In this document: positions 1 through 9,385 of the stretch, piece after piece
Layout: every line of letters begins with the position of its first letter
Position numbering within the stretch: the first letter of the stretch is position 1
Source: Candidatus Schmidhempelia bombi str. Bimp
Lineage (GTDB): Bacteria > Pseudomonadota > Gammaproteobacteria > Enterobacterales > Orbaceae
Direction of reading: 5' to 3'
DNA length: 61,628 nt
Assembly: GCF_000471645.3 (NCBI RefSeq)
Contig: NZ_AWGA01000057.1
Location: 1 to 61,628, forward strand
The notes under the pieces: model-generated
Told to the model about the DNA's origin: nothing
Databases searched by the model: none
What the model saw: the letters and a program-made list of their open reading frames with translations, nothing else
Program-made: the position numbers and the translations under genes

Positions 1-79
1 TCAGGGGGGTTGGTAAGCATTGGTTTTTTTATTCCCTTATCTTACCGTATCATTTGATTGCCACTAAAACTAGATTTCA

Positions 80-973
80 TTAATCCACTTCTTTCCATAA
101 AATGGGCTCTAAGTCCTGTGCTTTATTAACAGAAAAAGAAGGTTGATTAAACTGCTCTTTATCAAACGCAATATCGCCGCCATTGATAGCCGGATCACCA
201 TGCTGTATACCTTGAAAATCAAATAACTGATTATCACACAAATGAGACGGCACAATATTTTGAGTCGCACGAAACATTGTTTCAATTCTTCCTGGAAATC
301 GCTTATCCCAATCATTGAGCATCTCTTTAATCACCTGACGCTGTAAGTTAGGCTGTGAACCACATAGATTACATGGAATAATCGGGAACTGTTTAACCTC
401 AGCATATTTGGCGATATCTTTTTCCTTACAATAAGCCAATGGACGAATAATGATATGCTCACCGGTATCATTCATTAATTTCGGTGGCATCGCTTTCATT
501 TTTCCGCCATAAAACATATTTAAGAATAAGGTCTCGAGAATATCATCACGATGATGACCTAAAGCGATTTTGGTTGCACCTAATTCGGTCGCCGTACGGT
601 ATAAAATACCGCGGCGTAAGCGTGAACATAGCGAACAGGTGGTTTTTCCTTCAGGAATTTTTTCTTTAACAATACCATAAGTATTTTCTTGGACGATATG
701 GTAGTTAATGCCCAATTGTTCAAGATAAGTGGGTAATACATCTTCAGGGAATCCAGGTTGTTTTTGATCTAGATTGACAGCAATCAACTCAAAATCAACC
801 GGCGCGCTTAGCTTTAAACTGATTAATAAGTCGAGAAGGGTATAACTATCTTTGCCTCCCGATAAGCACACCATAATACGATCGCCATGTTCAATCATAT
901 TAAAATCAGCGATAGCCTCTCCAACTTGGCGGCGCAATCGCTTATGAAGTTTGTTTTGATTATAAAGATTCAA
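80..973 (-). CDS. ttcA: tRNA 2-thiocytidine biosynthesis protein TtcA
   Basis: Cytoplasmic enzyme that thiolates cytidine 32 of certain tRNAs, using ATP and a 4Fe-4S cluster. The 297-residue product has the PP-loop SGGKDS at about residues 38-43. Cluster-binding cysteines are visible in CSLC (C113, C116) and CNLCGSQ (C201/C204), matching the family pattern of two cysteines plus one from the last motif. Length is close to the E. coli protein (311). It lies 16 bases downstream of lpxT on the same strand and is probably its co-transcribed last gene. Nothing is seen in the 79 bases after its stop. Confidence 0.96.
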   Translation of the reverse strand: MNLYNQNKLHKRLRRQVGEAIADFNMIEHGDRIMVCLSGGKDSYTLLDLLISLKLSAPVDFELIAVNLDQKQPGFPEDVLPTYLEQLGINYHIVQENTYGIVKEKIPEGKTTCSLCSRLRRGILYRTATELGATKIALGHHRDDILETLFLNMFYGGKMKAMPPKLMNDTGEHIIIRPLAYCKEKDIAKYAEVKQFPIIPCNLCGSQPNLQRQVIKEMLNDWDKRFPGRIETMFRATQNIVPSHLCDNQLFDFQGIQHGDPAINGGDIAFDKEQFNQPSFSVNKAQDLEPILWKEVD

Positions 974-989
974 TTTTTAACCTATTGAT

Positions 990-1688
990 TTATTTGCAAA
1001 AAATATTTTTTGGTAAACAATGCTCTATTCGTGAAATAATATAATCACTGAAAGGGGTTAATAAAAACCAGCTTAGTACGATACAGACTATCGCCAACGA
1101 TCCTACATACACATCAGTAAACCAGTGCGCACCCGCCATAATTCTTGGTAATGAAAAAATGATGACAATCATCGCGGCTTTAATAAAGGCATTACGTCCA
1201 AAATAGCGGCCCATAAATGCGGTAAAAATCATAAGCATCATACCATGATCGCCAGGAAAACTATCCGAAGACGCATCTTTTGTACCAAAATGGGTCAATT
1301 GAGATACACGATGAATATGGTCAAAAAATAGCGTTGGACTCGCGTGATCAAAAGGAATAAAACGACCAAGTTGTTTAATTATAATCGCCATTAATAACAT
1401 GGTAATGCCAATACAGATCATATGGCGTTTCTCTGAACAGCTTTGTCCACGAAAATAAGTCAGATAAAGTAGACCCATGGCAGCAAATGAAATAACATCA
1501 AATAAGCGATGGTTAGTAATAGCCACAAAATAAAGATAGAGCGTTGATTTATCTAAAGGGGCATTAAAAAAATGAAAAACCATGGAATCGATATGAAACC
1601 AAAATCCGCTATGACCTGTTAATTGGTAACTGACTAATAAAGCAATTCCAATTAGATTAAATAAAATTATTTTGGTTAAGTTTTGCAT
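990..1688 (-). CDS. lpxT: Lipid A 1-diphosphate synthase LpxT (PAP2 family)
   Basis: Inner-membrane PAP2-type phosphotransferase that moves a phosphate from undecaprenyl pyrophosphate to the 1-position of Kdo2-lipid A on the periplasmic face. The 232-residue product is strongly hydrophobic with about six membrane segments. The phosphatase signatures are visible: KQLGRF and nearby residues (105-119), FPGDHG (144-149) and PRIMAGAH...D (R182, H188, D192). The sequence around TKDASSDSFPGDHGMML follows E. coli LpxT (YeiU) rather than generic PgpB proteins. It sits between efpL and ttcA; in E. coli it is also in the yeiP neighbourhood. PmrA/PmrR control cannot be judged from this sequence. Confidence 0.88.
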   Translation of the reverse strand: MQNLTKIILFNLIGIALLVSYQLTGHSGFWFHIDSMVFHFFNAPLDKSTLYLYFVAITNHRLFDVISFAAMGLLYLTYFRGQSCSEKRHMICIGITMLLMAIIIKQLGRFIPFDHASPTLFFDHIHRVSQLTHFGTKDASSDSFPGDHGMMLMIFTAFMGRYFGRNAFIKAAMIVIIFSLPRIMAGAHWFTDVYVGSLAIVCIVLSWFLLTPFSDYIISRIEHCLPKNIFCK

Positions 1689-1734
1689 CTGCTTACTCCA
1701 TGATACTTAATTGAACGCAATCTTAAAACATTGG

Positions 1735-2307
1735 CTATTCAGCACGACTCATATAACGTTTTTCAGCGATATGAATTTTAACTCTTTCTTCATTGTTAAT
1801 ATATTCAGGTACTTGTACGACAAGACCGGTTGATAAAGTAGCTGGCTTGGTTCTAGCACTGGCTGACGCCCCTTTTATTGCGGGTGCGGTTTCAATAATT
1901 TGGAGCTCAACGGTCTGTGGTAATTCTAATGCGATGATCTGATCATCAACCAGTAACACGGAGATTCCTGGCATGCCACCCTCTGGAATAAATTGCAGCT
2001 CATCTTCAATCTGCTCTTTTTTGAAAATATAAGGTGAATAGTCTTCATCATCCATAAAATTATATTCATCGCCATCAATATAGGAAAAAGTCACAGGGCG
2101 ACGATTAAGTTGTACGGTGTCAAGGATATCATCCCCTTTAAAACGCTCTTCAACTTTTAATCCCGTTTTGACATCAGAAAAGCGCATTTTATAGAGGGTA
2201 CTTGCACCACGCGCGCTTGGACTCTGTACTTCAATTTCTTTAACTAATAGTAATTTGCCATTATAATGAATGGCATCACCACGTTTAATTTCATTTGCTT
2301 TTGCCAT
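1735..2307 (-). CDS. efpL: Elongation factor P-like protein EfpL (YeiP)
   Basis: EF-P paralogue that relieves ribosome stalling at proline-rich and some other motifs by entering the E-site. The 190-residue product has the KOW-like N-terminal domain, the central OB domain and the C-terminal S1-like domain, with typical family length. The tip of the first domain reads SPSARGA with Arg33, the unmodified arginine that marks EfpL, where canonical EF-P has a modified Lys. The [19 protein letters not shown] stretch is the conserved EF-P signature region. It is first of a probable minus-strand operon efpL-lpxT-ttcA, with a 46-base gap to lpxT, and is divergent from the yeiW-like gene. Confidence 0.94.
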   Translation of the reverse strand: MAKANEIKRGDAIHYNGKLLLVKEIEVQSPSARGASTLYKMRFSDVKTGLKVEERFKGDDILDTVQLNRRPVTFSYIDGDEYNFMDDEDYSPYIFKKEQIEDELQFIPEGGMPGISVLLVDDQIIALELPQTVELQIIETAPAIKGASASARTKPATLSTGLVVQVPEYINNEERVKIHIAEKRYMSRAE

Positions 2308-2423
2308 AGTGTTGTCTCGTATACAATATCAAGTTAATCAATAAAATAATAATTTTAGCTGGTCATTTTAACGCTAAGTTGCTATTGTCTCCATCATTAT
2401 TTTTGCTAACTTGATAAAAAACA

Positions 2424-2678
2424 ATGAAATGTCGTGATAATTGTGGGGCTTGTTGTATTGCACCGTCTATTTCAAGTCCACTCCCTGATTTGCCTAATGG
2501 TAAGCCTGCCAATATGGCTTGCCCCCATTTAGATGATAACTACCGTTGTCAATTGTTTCATCATCCAGAACGACCAAAAGTGTGTGGGCAATTACAACCA
2601 AATTTAGAAATGTGTGGTACTGATCGAACCTTTGCCCTAAGATTTCTAGCTGATTTAGAACAACAAACTGCGCCGTAA
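2424..2678 (+). CDS. yeiW: YkgJ-family cysteine-cluster protein (YeiW-like)
   Basis: Small 84-residue protein of the YkgJ/UPF0153 zinc-or-iron-binding family, function unproven. It shows the family cysteine pattern CRDNCGACCIAPS at the N terminus, then CPHLD, CQLF, VCGQLQ and EMCGT, giving eight cysteines able to hold a metal or cluster. Length and sequence closely follow E. coli YeiW (84 aa). It is divergent from efpL, with 116 bases between the starts. The next gene, lysP, begins 80 bases downstream and has its own promoter-like sequence. Confidence 0.85.
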   Translation: MKCRDNCGACCIAPSISSPLPDLPNGKPANMACPHLDDNYRCQLFHHPERPKVCGQLQPNLEMCGTDRTFALRFLADLEQQTAP

Positions 2679-2715
2679 GTAATTGAAAATAATTGTCCAA
2701 TTTTGGCAGATTTTT

Positions 2716-2723
2716 GGTACAAT
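2716..2723 (+). promoter_or_regulatory. Candidate extended -10 promoter for lysP
   Basis: The bases TGGTACAAT form an extended -10 (TGn directly before TACAAT at 2718-2723), about 36 bases upstream of the lysP ATG. A -35 match is poor (TTGTCC about 19 bases upstream), as is common for extended -10 promoters. Assignment is by pattern only. Confidence 0.4.
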
Positions 2724-2758
2724 CTGCGGTTTCGAAAAACTAAAGCTGATTTTTTACT

Positions 2759-4231
2759 ATGCAAAAGAAATTAAAACGCGATTTAAAAGCGCGACATCTC
2801 ACGATGATTGCCATCGGTGGATCTATTGGTACGGGGCTTTTTGTTGCTTCGGGTGCGACTATCGCCAAAGCAGGACCGGCGGGTGCTTTACTTTCCTACA
2901 TGATAATTGGTTTGATGGTCTATTTCCTAATGACTAGTTTAGGCGAATTAGCCGCTTTTCTACCTGTTTCTGGAACTTTTGCAACTTATGGTTCTCGTTA
3001 TGTTGATGAAGCATTTGGATTCGCAATTGGGTGGAATTATTGGTATAACTGGGCGGTAACAGTGGCGGTAGATTTGGTTGCCGCACAATTAGTTATCTCC
3101 TATTGGCTCGATACATCGACGATTTTATTTCATTTTTATGGTTTTAATATCAACGTCGGCTTTTTGTGTAGCTTTGTGTTCTTAGCTGCTATTTTCCTCC
3201 TTAATTATATTTCAGTGAAAGGTTTTGGTGAAGCAGAGTTCTGGTTTTCTTTAATTAAAGTTGTAACCGTTATTTTATTTATTGCTGTTGGTACCTCAAT
3301 GATTTTTGGTATTTTAAGCGGCGGTGAAAGAGCGGTATGGCATAATTGGATGATCAATGAGGGACCTTTTGTTGGTGGTTTTTCATCAATGATTGGGGTG
3401 GCTATGATTGTTGGCTTTTCCTTTCAAGGTACTGAACTGATTGGTATTGCCGCTGGTGAATCAAAAGATCCAGAAAAAAATATTCCCAAATCAATGAAAC
3501 AAGTGTTTTGGCGTATTTTGCTCTTCTATGTATTGGCTATTTTTGTGATCAGCTTGATTATTCCTTGTGACGATCCTAATCTGTTACGTAATGAAAAATC
3601 CGATATTAGTATTAGTCCATTTACGTTAGTATTCCAAAATGCAGGTTTACTATCAGCAGCAGCTATTATGAATACAGTCATTTTAACCTCTGTATTATCG
3701 GCGGGTAATTCTGGTCTATATGCTTCAACGCGCATGTTGTACGCATTGGCAAAAGAAGGCAAAGCGCCTAAAATATTTACGCGTTTATCCACATCTGGCG
3801 TACCACGTATGGCGTTACTTGCGACAACGTTTATCGCTATGTTATGTTTCTTAACATCAATGTTTGATAATAAAGACGTCTACATATGGTTACTAAATTT
3901 ATCAGGTATGACTGGTTTTATTGCTTGGTTAGGGATTGCAATTAGTCAGTATCGATTCCGTAAAGGACTAATGATTCAAGGCTATGATTTATCAACCTTA
4001 CCTTATAAAGCAAGTGGTTTCCCATTTGGTCCAATTTTTGCCTTTATTTTATGTTTGATCATTACCTTGGGGCAAAATTATGAGGCATTTTTAGCGGATA
4101 AAATTGATTGGTATGGGGTAATTGCCACCTATATCGGTTTACCACTATTTTTTACAATCATGTTTGGTTATAAACTGATCAAAAGAACCCGATTTGTTCG
4201 TTATAAAGAGATGAATTTTTCACGGGAATAA
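2759..4231 (+). CDS. lysP: Lysine-specific permease LysP
   Basis: Inner-membrane amino acid/polyamine/organocation (APC) superfamily transporter for proton-coupled lysine uptake; in E. coli it is also a lysine co-sensor for CadC. The 490-residue product has about 12 membrane segments and the first-helix signature IAIGGSIGTGLFVASG. Blocks such as VSGTFATYG, GWNYWYNWAVT and GFSFQGTELIGIAAGES match LysP closely and distinguish it from other amino acid permeases. It is a single-gene unit with its own promoter candidate and a bidirectional terminator shared with aroE. No lysine riboswitch (L-box) is visible in the short 80-base leader. Confidence 0.93.
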   Translation: MQKKLKRDLKARHLTMIAIGGSIGTGLFVASGATIAKAGPAGALLSYMIIGLMVYFLMTSLGELAAFLPVSGTFATYGSRYVDEAFGFAIGWNYWYNWAVTVAVDLVAAQLVISYWLDTSTILFHFYGFNINVGFLCSFVFLAAIFLLNYISVKGFGEAEFWFSLIKVVTVILFIAVGTSMIFGILSGGERAVWHNWMINEGPFVGGFSSMIGVAMIVGFSFQGTELIGIAAGESKDPEKNIPKSMKQVFWRILLFYVLAIFVISLIIPCDDPNLLRNEKSDISISPFTLVFQNAGLLSAAAIMNTVILTSVLSAGNSGLYASTRMLYALAKEGKAPKIFTRLSTSGVPRMALLATTFIAMLCFLTSMFDNKDVYIWLLNLSGMTGFIAWLGIAISQYRFRKGLMIQGYDLSTLPYKASGFPFGPIFAFILCLIITLGQNYEAFLADKIDWYGVIATYIGLPLFFTIMFGYKLIKRTRFVRYKEMNFSRE

Positions 4232-4254
4232 GTTTAATGTTGTAATGGCTAAGT

Positions 4255-4285
4255 AAAAAAGGCGAGTGTAAGACTAGCCTTTTTT
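4255..4285. terminator. Bidirectional terminator, lysP / aroE
   Basis: AAAAAAGGC (4255-4263) pairs with GCCTTTTTT (4277-4285), and AGT/ACT extends the stem inside after one mismatch. It has A and T tracts on both sides, so it can serve both convergent genes. The aroE stop codon (4274-4276) lies inside the hairpin. Confidence 0.85.
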
Positions 4286-5128
4286 ATTAGAAAAGTGTTG
4301 TGGTATGACTGTATCAATGATGACTTGTTTAGCATTTTCGCTTAGATTTTTTCCTGTCCAAGTTTTAAATTGAGCTTCGGCTTGCCCAATAAACATATCA
4401 AGTCCAGAAATAGTTTGCCAGCCAGCTTTTTCGGCCTCTTGAAGGAAAACAGTGACATAAGGGGTATAGACAATATCATAAGCGATACCTGTTCTACCTT
4501 TAAATCCATCATAGTTATAAGCGGTTTGAGTTTGAAATTGTCCTTGCATGCCAAGTGGTGTGGCATTGATGACCAATTGCGCTTTAAGTGTGTAGCGCTT
4601 ATCCCATTCAATTACCTTTAAATTAAATTGTTGAGCAAGCAACTGTGCTGATGTCGCATTTCTATTAGAGACAGTGATATCGGTGTAACCTAAACGTTGT
4701 AATCCAACAATAATTGCACGCGCAGCGCCACCCGCACCAAGTAATAACACGTTGTCTTGTGCAGTAGCCCTAGGAATATTCATTAATGGTGCCATAAAAC
4801 CACGTACATCGGTATTGTCACCACATAGAAGTTCCCCTTCACGATATATTAAGTTCACCGCCCCTGTTTCTTTAGCCTCTAATGTTATTTTATCGAGAAA
4901 GGGGATAATCGCTTGTTTATGGGGAATGGTGACACAGCTTCCTTGAATATTGAATAAACGCATTGCTTCAACAAAAACAGCTAATTTTTCGGGTGGTGTT
5001 GACCATGGTAATAGTACAGCAGGAATACCAAGATCATGAAAGGCGGTGCTATGCAATAAAGGACTTAAACTATGACCAAGCGGATAGCCGATAATGCCAT
5101 ATAATGTCGGTAATGTAATCTGATTCAT
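4274..5128 (-). CDS. aroE: Shikimate dehydrogenase (AroE/YdiB superfamily)
   Basis: NADP(H)-dependent reduction of 3-dehydroshikimate to shikimate in aromatic amino acid synthesis. The 284-residue product has the substrate-binding motif YPLGHSLSP (15-23), catalytic Lys71 in VTIPHK and Asp107 in GDNTD, and the dinucleotide loop LLGAGGAARA. It is longer than E. coli AroE (272) and diverges in motif detail (VTIPHK rather than VTVPFK), so it may belong to another AroE lineage or be a YdiB-like quinate/shikimate dehydrogenase. A YdiN-like transporter lies divergently next to it; in E. coli ydiN neighbours ydiB. The enzyme family is certain, the exact paralogue less so. Confidence 0.85.
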   Translation of the reverse strand: MNQITLPTLYGIIGYPLGHSLSPLLHSTAFHDLGIPAVLLPWSTPPEKLAVFVEAMRLFNIQGSCVTIPHKQAIIPFLDKITLEAKETGAVNLIYREGELLCGDNTDVRGFMAPLMNIPRATAQDNVLLLGAGGAARAIIVGLQRLGYTDITVSNRNATSAQLLAQQFNLKVIEWDKRYTLKAQLVINATPLGMQGQFQTQTAYNYDGFKGRTGIAYDIVYTPYVTVFLQEAEKAGWQTISGLDMFIGQAEAQFKTWTGKNLSENAKQVIIDTVIPQHFSNKKG

Positions 5129-5543
5129 AACAATACTTTTATCCCCTATTTCTAAATATAATTTGCCTATTTTAACGTGATGCTCGTACTATTTTTAGCG
5201 CAATTTATTGTTACTGAATTATAATCTATTAAATGCTAAATAAAGTAAATTAAATTTAAAATGGATCAGCATTAAATAAATTGTTATGTGTTAAATTTTA
5301 TTGTATCCCGCTAGGAAACAATAGATAGACTTTAAGCGTAATGTAATGATTTAAGTCATGAAAAAGTATATTTATCATGATATCTCACACTAAACAGTGA
5401 ACATTATTGAGTATTGATACGTTACTCTATTTCACATTACAAATAGCTCGGTTTTATTTTGCTAACAATAATCAATAACGTAATATGCTATCTATATTAA
5501 TGTCAATGTTGACATTAACGCTGTCTTTTAGGGGAATTAAACT
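5129..5543. other. 415-base divergent intergenic region
   Basis: AT-rich spacer between aroE (minus) and the MFS gene (plus). No ORF with coding character was seen. Its one strong signal is the palindrome at 5497-5518, listed separately. Promoters for both flanking genes presumably lie here, but I could not pick convincing hexamers. Confidence 0.6.
5497..5518. promoter_or_regulatory. Palindromic operator candidate before MFS gene
   Basis: Perfect 10-base inverted repeat TTAATGTCAA-TG-TTGACATTAA, ending 25 bases before the MFS start codon. The arms, short centre and position suit a dimeric repressor site that blocks transcription initiation or early elongation. The regulator is unknown and is not encoded next to it. 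Confidence 0.55.
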
Positions 5544-6749
5544 ATGAAAAAAAACCATGCCCACGCTATAGCAGGATCGATCTATGCTAACTATATTATT
5601 CAAAGTATTGCAGTGATTGTGGTCATGCAATTTTCATTTGTACTAACTCAACAATTTGATACAACGATTGAAGGTTTAGGTAAAATTGCTTCGGGTATTG
5701 GAATGGGTAAAATCTTATTTATGTTTGTATCGGGTTTACTTTCTGACCGCTATGGGCGTAAACCGTTTATTTTGATTGGTATGCTATGTTATGTTCTATT
5801 TTTTGTAGGATTAATATTTTGTACTAATATTCATCTCGCTTTTTTATTAGCTGTTCTTGCCGGTGCGGGGAATGCTGGATTAGATACTGGATCAATGCCA
5901 GTATTAACTGAATGTTTTCCACAATCAGCTGGCTCCGCAAGTATTTTAATTAAAGCTTTTATCTCAATAGGGAGCTTTATTCTACCCTTCATTGTCACCT
6001 ATGTTTATGATTATCAGGTTTGGTATGGCTGGATTTTTCTCGCTTTTGCGATCTATATGCTGATCAATATGCTGTTTCTATTGCCTAAATCGTTTCCATC
6101 AACAGCCAATGTTATTTCACCAGTCAATAACGGAATGAAGGATAATGGCAGTTATTTTATTGGCAAACCCAAATTATCTGTTGAAGGTATACTTTTAGTG
6201 TTAATGGGATTTACCACCTCAGCGACATTCGTCGTTATTATGCAATGGATGCCTGAAATAGCTAAGCATGCTGTTAGCATGGCAGAAACCGATGCGCAAC
6301 AATTAATTAGTTATTATAGCCTTGGTTCGATTATTTCGGTTTTTTCCATGGCTTATATCGTGAAAAAATGGCTAAAACCAATTCAATGCGTTATTATTTT
6401 GCCATTACTATCGTCGATAATATTAATAATTTTTTTATTAGATATGACACCATTCATGTGTAGATTTACGGCATTCACAATGGGGTTCACGGCGGCGGGA
6501 GGCGTGCTACAATTAGCTTTAGTTGTTATGCAACAACTATTTCCATCACGTAAAGGTGGCGCTGTGGGGGTGATGTATACGCTAAGTGGGCTAGCGTTTG
6601 TGGTTACCCCAAACGTTGTACCCAAATTAGCGATAATCGATGTACGTTATGCAATTATCTTTGATTTGATAATGGCACTATTAAGTGTCATATTTGCCCT
6701 TATTGTCTATTCACGGTTTAAAAAAGTAATTGATATGCAAAAGATTTAA
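5544..6749 (+). CDS. MFS transporter, YdiM/YdiN-like
   Basis: Inner-membrane major facilitator transporter of 401 residues with 12 predicted membrane segments. The loop 2-3 motif appears as SGLLSDRYGRKPFIL. GNAGLDTGSMPVLTECFPQSAGSASILIKA and GFTAAGGVLQLALVVM resemble E. coli YdiM/YdiN, whose substrate is unproven. Its start has the Shine-Dalgarno sequence AGGGGAA. It stands alone, divergent from aroE, behind the 5497-5518 palindrome. Because E. coli ydiN sits beside the quinate/shikimate dehydrogenase gene ydiB, a cyclic polyol or aromatic precursor substrate is possible, but this is inference from neighbourhood only. Confidence 0.8.
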   Translation: MKKNHAHAIAGSIYANYIIQSIAVIVVMQFSFVLTQQFDTTIEGLGKIASGIGMGKILFMFVSGLLSDRYGRKPFILIGMLCYVLFFVGLIFCTNIHLAFLLAVLAGAGNAGLDTGSMPVLTECFPQSAGSASILIKAFISIGSFILPFIVTYVYDYQVWYGWIFLAFAIYMLINMLFLLPKSFPSTANVISPVNNGMKDNGSYFIGKPKLSVEGILLVLMGFTTSATFVVIMQWMPEIAKHAVSMAETDAQQLISYYSLGSIISVFSMAYIVKKWLKPIQCVIILPLLSSIILIIFLLDMTPFMCRFTAFTMGFTAAGGVLQLALVVMQQLFPSRKGGAVGVMYTLSGLAFVVTPNVVPKLAIIDVRYAIIFDLIMALLSVIFALIVYSRFKKVIDMQKI

Positions 6750-6861
6750 TCTAAATCAAACTCATTATAAAAAGTGCTTAGTATGGCCAGTCAGTGGCTG
6801 GCATTGAATGTATAAATATTATGATACAGAATGCAATTTTTTAGTCAGTGCTTTAATTTAC

Positions 6862-8052
6862 TCATGATAAACAGAAATGGTGAATTAACCGTTTTAGTAG
6901 TAAGTCCGTTGGTGTAATAAAATCTAAAGCCATAAACTCATCGGGTTGATGGGCCTCTTTGATTGAGCCAGGTCCTAATACAATTGTCGGGGCAATTGCA
7001 TGGAGATAAGGCGCTTCAGTACAATAATTCACCGTTTCTGCTTGCTGACCAACTAACTGTTCAATGGCTTTTAGTGCGGAAGTATTCGTACGACATTCAT
7101 AACCTGGTGTAGGGCTATGTTCATAAGCTAAACTTAGTCGATTTGGCCATTGTTGCATAATCGGTAATAAAGTTTGCTGCAATAAAGCGTGAAGCTCATC
7201 TAATGACATGCCAGGTAGAGGACGGATATCAATAACTAATTCACAGCAACCACAAATACGATTGGCCGCATCACCACCATGTATATGGCCTAGATTTAAT
7301 GTAGGATAAGGAATAGCAAAACTGGTATTATGATAACGTTGTTGTAATTGTTGGCGTAAGCGCAACAGATGTGAAATGACTTCATTCATAATTTCTATGG
7401 CATTAATCCCTTTACTCGGATCGCTAGAATGCCCAGAACGACCAATAATTTTAATAACATTGGCAACATGTCCTTTGTGAGCGCGGATGGGGATAAGTGA
7501 GGTGGGTTCACCAATGATAGCGCAATCAGGTGCAAGCGACGAGGTTTTAGAAAAATAGATCGCGCCCGCCATGGTGGTTTCTTCATCTGCAGTCGCTAAA
7601 ATATGGATAGGCTTTTTCAGCTTATTTAGCTCAATATGGTTTAATGTTTCTAATAAGAATGCAAAGAAGCCTTTCATATCTGCTGTACCTAAGCCGTACA
7701 GTTTACCATCACTTTCGGTCAACTTGAATGGATTTTTTTGCCACTGATCTACATCAAAAGGCACCGTATCAGTATGCCCACTGAAAAGTAACCCACCCGT
7801 TCCATGACCGTAACTAGCGAGGAGATTAAATTTGTTACGTGTATCGGGGACGGCATTAATCGTGACAGCAAAATTTAATGCTTCAAACCAAGTGGCTAAT
7901 TTATCAATCAGTAAACGGTTACTTTGATCGAGGCTTGGATCGGTAGCGCTAATCGTTGGTAGACTAATAAGTTCACTATAAAGCGTTAAGAACGATGGAA
8001 TGGCCATACTATTGCCCAGTAATAGTAAATAATGATCAATATTAAATACCAT
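6862..8052 (-). CDS. argE: Acetylornithine deacetylase ArgE
   Basis: Hydrolyses N2-acetyl-L-ornithine to ornithine and acetate, the linear-pathway step of arginine synthesis. M20 metallopeptidase family: metal-site motifs [17 protein letters not shown] and ATADEET are visible, then EPTSL and the dimerisation-domain stretch SGHSSDP, and a closing GPGS...AHQPDE. From the ATG at 8052 the product is 396 residues, longer than E. coli (383). The ATG at 8007 gives a length nearer the family and may be the real start, as neither has a strong ribosome site. It is divergent from argC with ARG boxes between, so the two transcription units are probably co-repressed by ArgR. Confidence 0.95.
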   Translation of the reverse strand: MVFNIDHYLLLLGNSMAIPSFLTLYSELISLPTISATDPSLDQSNRLLIDKLATWFEALNFAVTINAVPDTRNKFNLLASYGHGTGGLLFSGHTDTVPFDVDQWQKNPFKLTESDGKLYGLGTADMKGFFAFLLETLNHIELNKLKKPIHILATADEETTMAGAIYFSKTSSLAPDCAIIGEPTSLIPIRAHKGHVANVIKIIGRSGHSSDPSKGINAIEIMNEVISHLLRLRQQLQQRYHNTSFAIPYPTLNLGHIHGGDAANRICGCCELVIDIRPLPGMSLDELHALLQQTLLPIMQQWPNRLSLAYEHSPTPGYECRTNTSALKAIEQLVGQQAETVNYCTEAPYLHAIAPTIVLGPGSIKEAHQPDEFMALDFITPTDLLLKRLIHHFCLS

Positions 8053-8245
8053 AATTCGTCATGATTATAATTATAAATTTTTATAATAACTAAAAAATAA
8101 AAACTTTTATTAATTTGCATAATTTGTCATTTGTTATATTTTTTGATAATTGATTAATAGAATAAGTTATCTTGCTAACATCCTATACTGATAAAGTACA
8201 ATAAATATTATTTGTCTCAATTTTTAGATTCACCAAACAAATTAA

Positions 8246-8284
8246 AATGAAATTAAATTCATTTTAAGTGAATAAAAATTCATT
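8246..8284. promoter_or_regulatory. Paired ARG boxes (ArgR operator)
   Basis: Two imperfect 18-base palindromes with cores TGAAATTAAATTCA (8248-8261) and TGAATAAAAATTCA (8269-8282). They are separated by exactly 3 bases when taken as 18-mers (8246-8263, 8267-8284). The second core matches the ArgR consensus TGAAT-N4-ATTCA perfectly; the first has one mismatch. The 21-base centre spacing is the canonical arrangement for hexameric ArgR. They lie between argE and argC. Confidence 0.9.
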
Positions 8285-8290
8285 TAGCAT

Positions 8291-8319
8291 TTGAAAAAAT
8301 AAATTTAATCGTTTATGCT
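8291..8319 (+). promoter_or_regulatory. Candidate argC promoter
   Basis: TTGAAA (8291-8296), a 17-base spacer, then TATGCT (8314-8319), about 44 bases before the argC ATG and just downstream of the ARG boxes. A second overlapping -10 (TATAAC) is also present. Pattern-based only. Confidence 0.45.
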
Positions 8320-8362
8320 ATAACGCATAATAAATAGTTATTAATTTAAATGGGTAATTTTT

Positions 8363-9373
8363 ATGTTAAGAGCATTAATTATCGGAGCAAGTGGTTACGC
8401 TGGGGCTGAATTAGCTAATTACTTATCTCATCATCCTGAAATTGAAATAGCTGGACTTGTTGTTTCTGAAAATAGTGCCGATAAAAATAAATTACTTTCA
8501 AATAACGATTTGTACCCCCAACTAAAAGGCAAAGTGGATTTACCACTTATCGGTAGTAGTGATTATTCTACACTAGGTCATAATATTGATATCGTTTTTT
8601 TAGCTACTGATCATGCTGTTAGTCATGATATTGCCCCTTATTTTTTACAGAAAGGTTGTGTCGTTCTTGATTTATCTGGTGCATATCGAGTAAATCAAGC
8701 CGAATTTTATACGTCTTATTACCATTTTACCCACCAGCAATTATATTGGCTATCACAAGCGGTTTATGGACTTGCAGAGTGGAATGCTGAAAAAATAAAA
8801 CAAGCTCAACTTATTGCTGTACCAGGTTGTTATCCGACGGCTGCGCAACTAGCGTTAAAACCGCTGTTAACAGAAAAATTACTCAACACCAATTATTGGC
8901 CTGTCATTAATGCGATTAGTGGCGTGAGCGGCGCAGGTCGTAAAGCAAATTTAAAAAATAGTTTTTGTGAAATAAGCTTACAGGCTTATGGTTTATTTTC
9001 GCACCGTCATCAACCCGAAATCGCCGCACATTTGGGACAAGATATTATTTTTACACCTCACCTTGCTTCTTTTAAACGCGGCATTTATGAAACCATAACT
9101 TGTCAGGTCAATCAGGGTATTACACGTGATGATATCTTAACCGTTTTTAATAACTATTATGCGCATAAACCATTAGTTAGAGTTTATTCGGAAGGGTATC
9201 CCGCCCTCAAATCGGTTATTGGCTTACCTTATTGTGATATTGGTTTTGAGCTTGATCAGCAGCACCTGATTTTAATTGCAGTAGAAGATAATTTGTTAAA
9301 GGGCGCGGCTGCTCAAGCTGTGCAATGTATGAATATTCGTTTTGGTTTTAATGAGACATTATCACTTTTATAA
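8363..9373 (+). CDS. argC: N-acetyl-gamma-glutamyl-phosphate reductase ArgC
   Basis: NADPH-dependent reduction of N-acetylglutamyl phosphate to the semialdehyde, third step of arginine synthesis. The 336-residue product starts with the nucleotide-binding motif [14 protein letters not shown]. It has the active-site cysteine in [13 protein letters not shown] and the histidine region FSHRHQPEI. First gene of argC-argB-argG-argH; the gap to argB is 12 bases. Transcription is likely repressed by ArgR through the boxes at 8246-8284. Confidence 0.97.
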   Translation: MLRALIIGASGYAGAELANYLSHHPEIEIAGLVVSENSADKNKLLSNNDLYPQLKGKVDLPLIGSSDYSTLGHNIDIVFLATDHAVSHDIAPYFLQKGCVVLDLSGAYRVNQAEFYTSYYHFTHQQLYWLSQAVYGLAEWNAEKIKQAQLIAVPGCYPTAAQLALKPLLTEKLLNTNYWPVINAISGVSGAGRKANLKNSFCEISLQAYGLFSHRHQPEIAAHLGQDIIFTPHLASFKRGIYETITCQVNQGITRDDILTVFNNYYAHKPLVRVYSEGYPALKSVIGLPYCDIGFELDQQHLILIAVEDNLLKGAAAQAVQCMNIRFGFNETLSLL

Positions 9374-9385
9374 GAGAGAGAATCG

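Noticed and set aside
2679-2758. Lysine riboswitch before lysP.
   Set aside because: The 80-base gap is too short for an L-box and shows only promoter-like sequence.
3526-3792. Antisense ORF of 88 codons inside lysP.
   Set aside because: Shadow frame of a well-conserved gene; no ribosome site or family.
6783-6804. Terminator between the MFS gene and argE (GCCAG/CTGGC).
   Set aside because: Only a five-pair core with a bulge and no T run on either strand; too weak to call.
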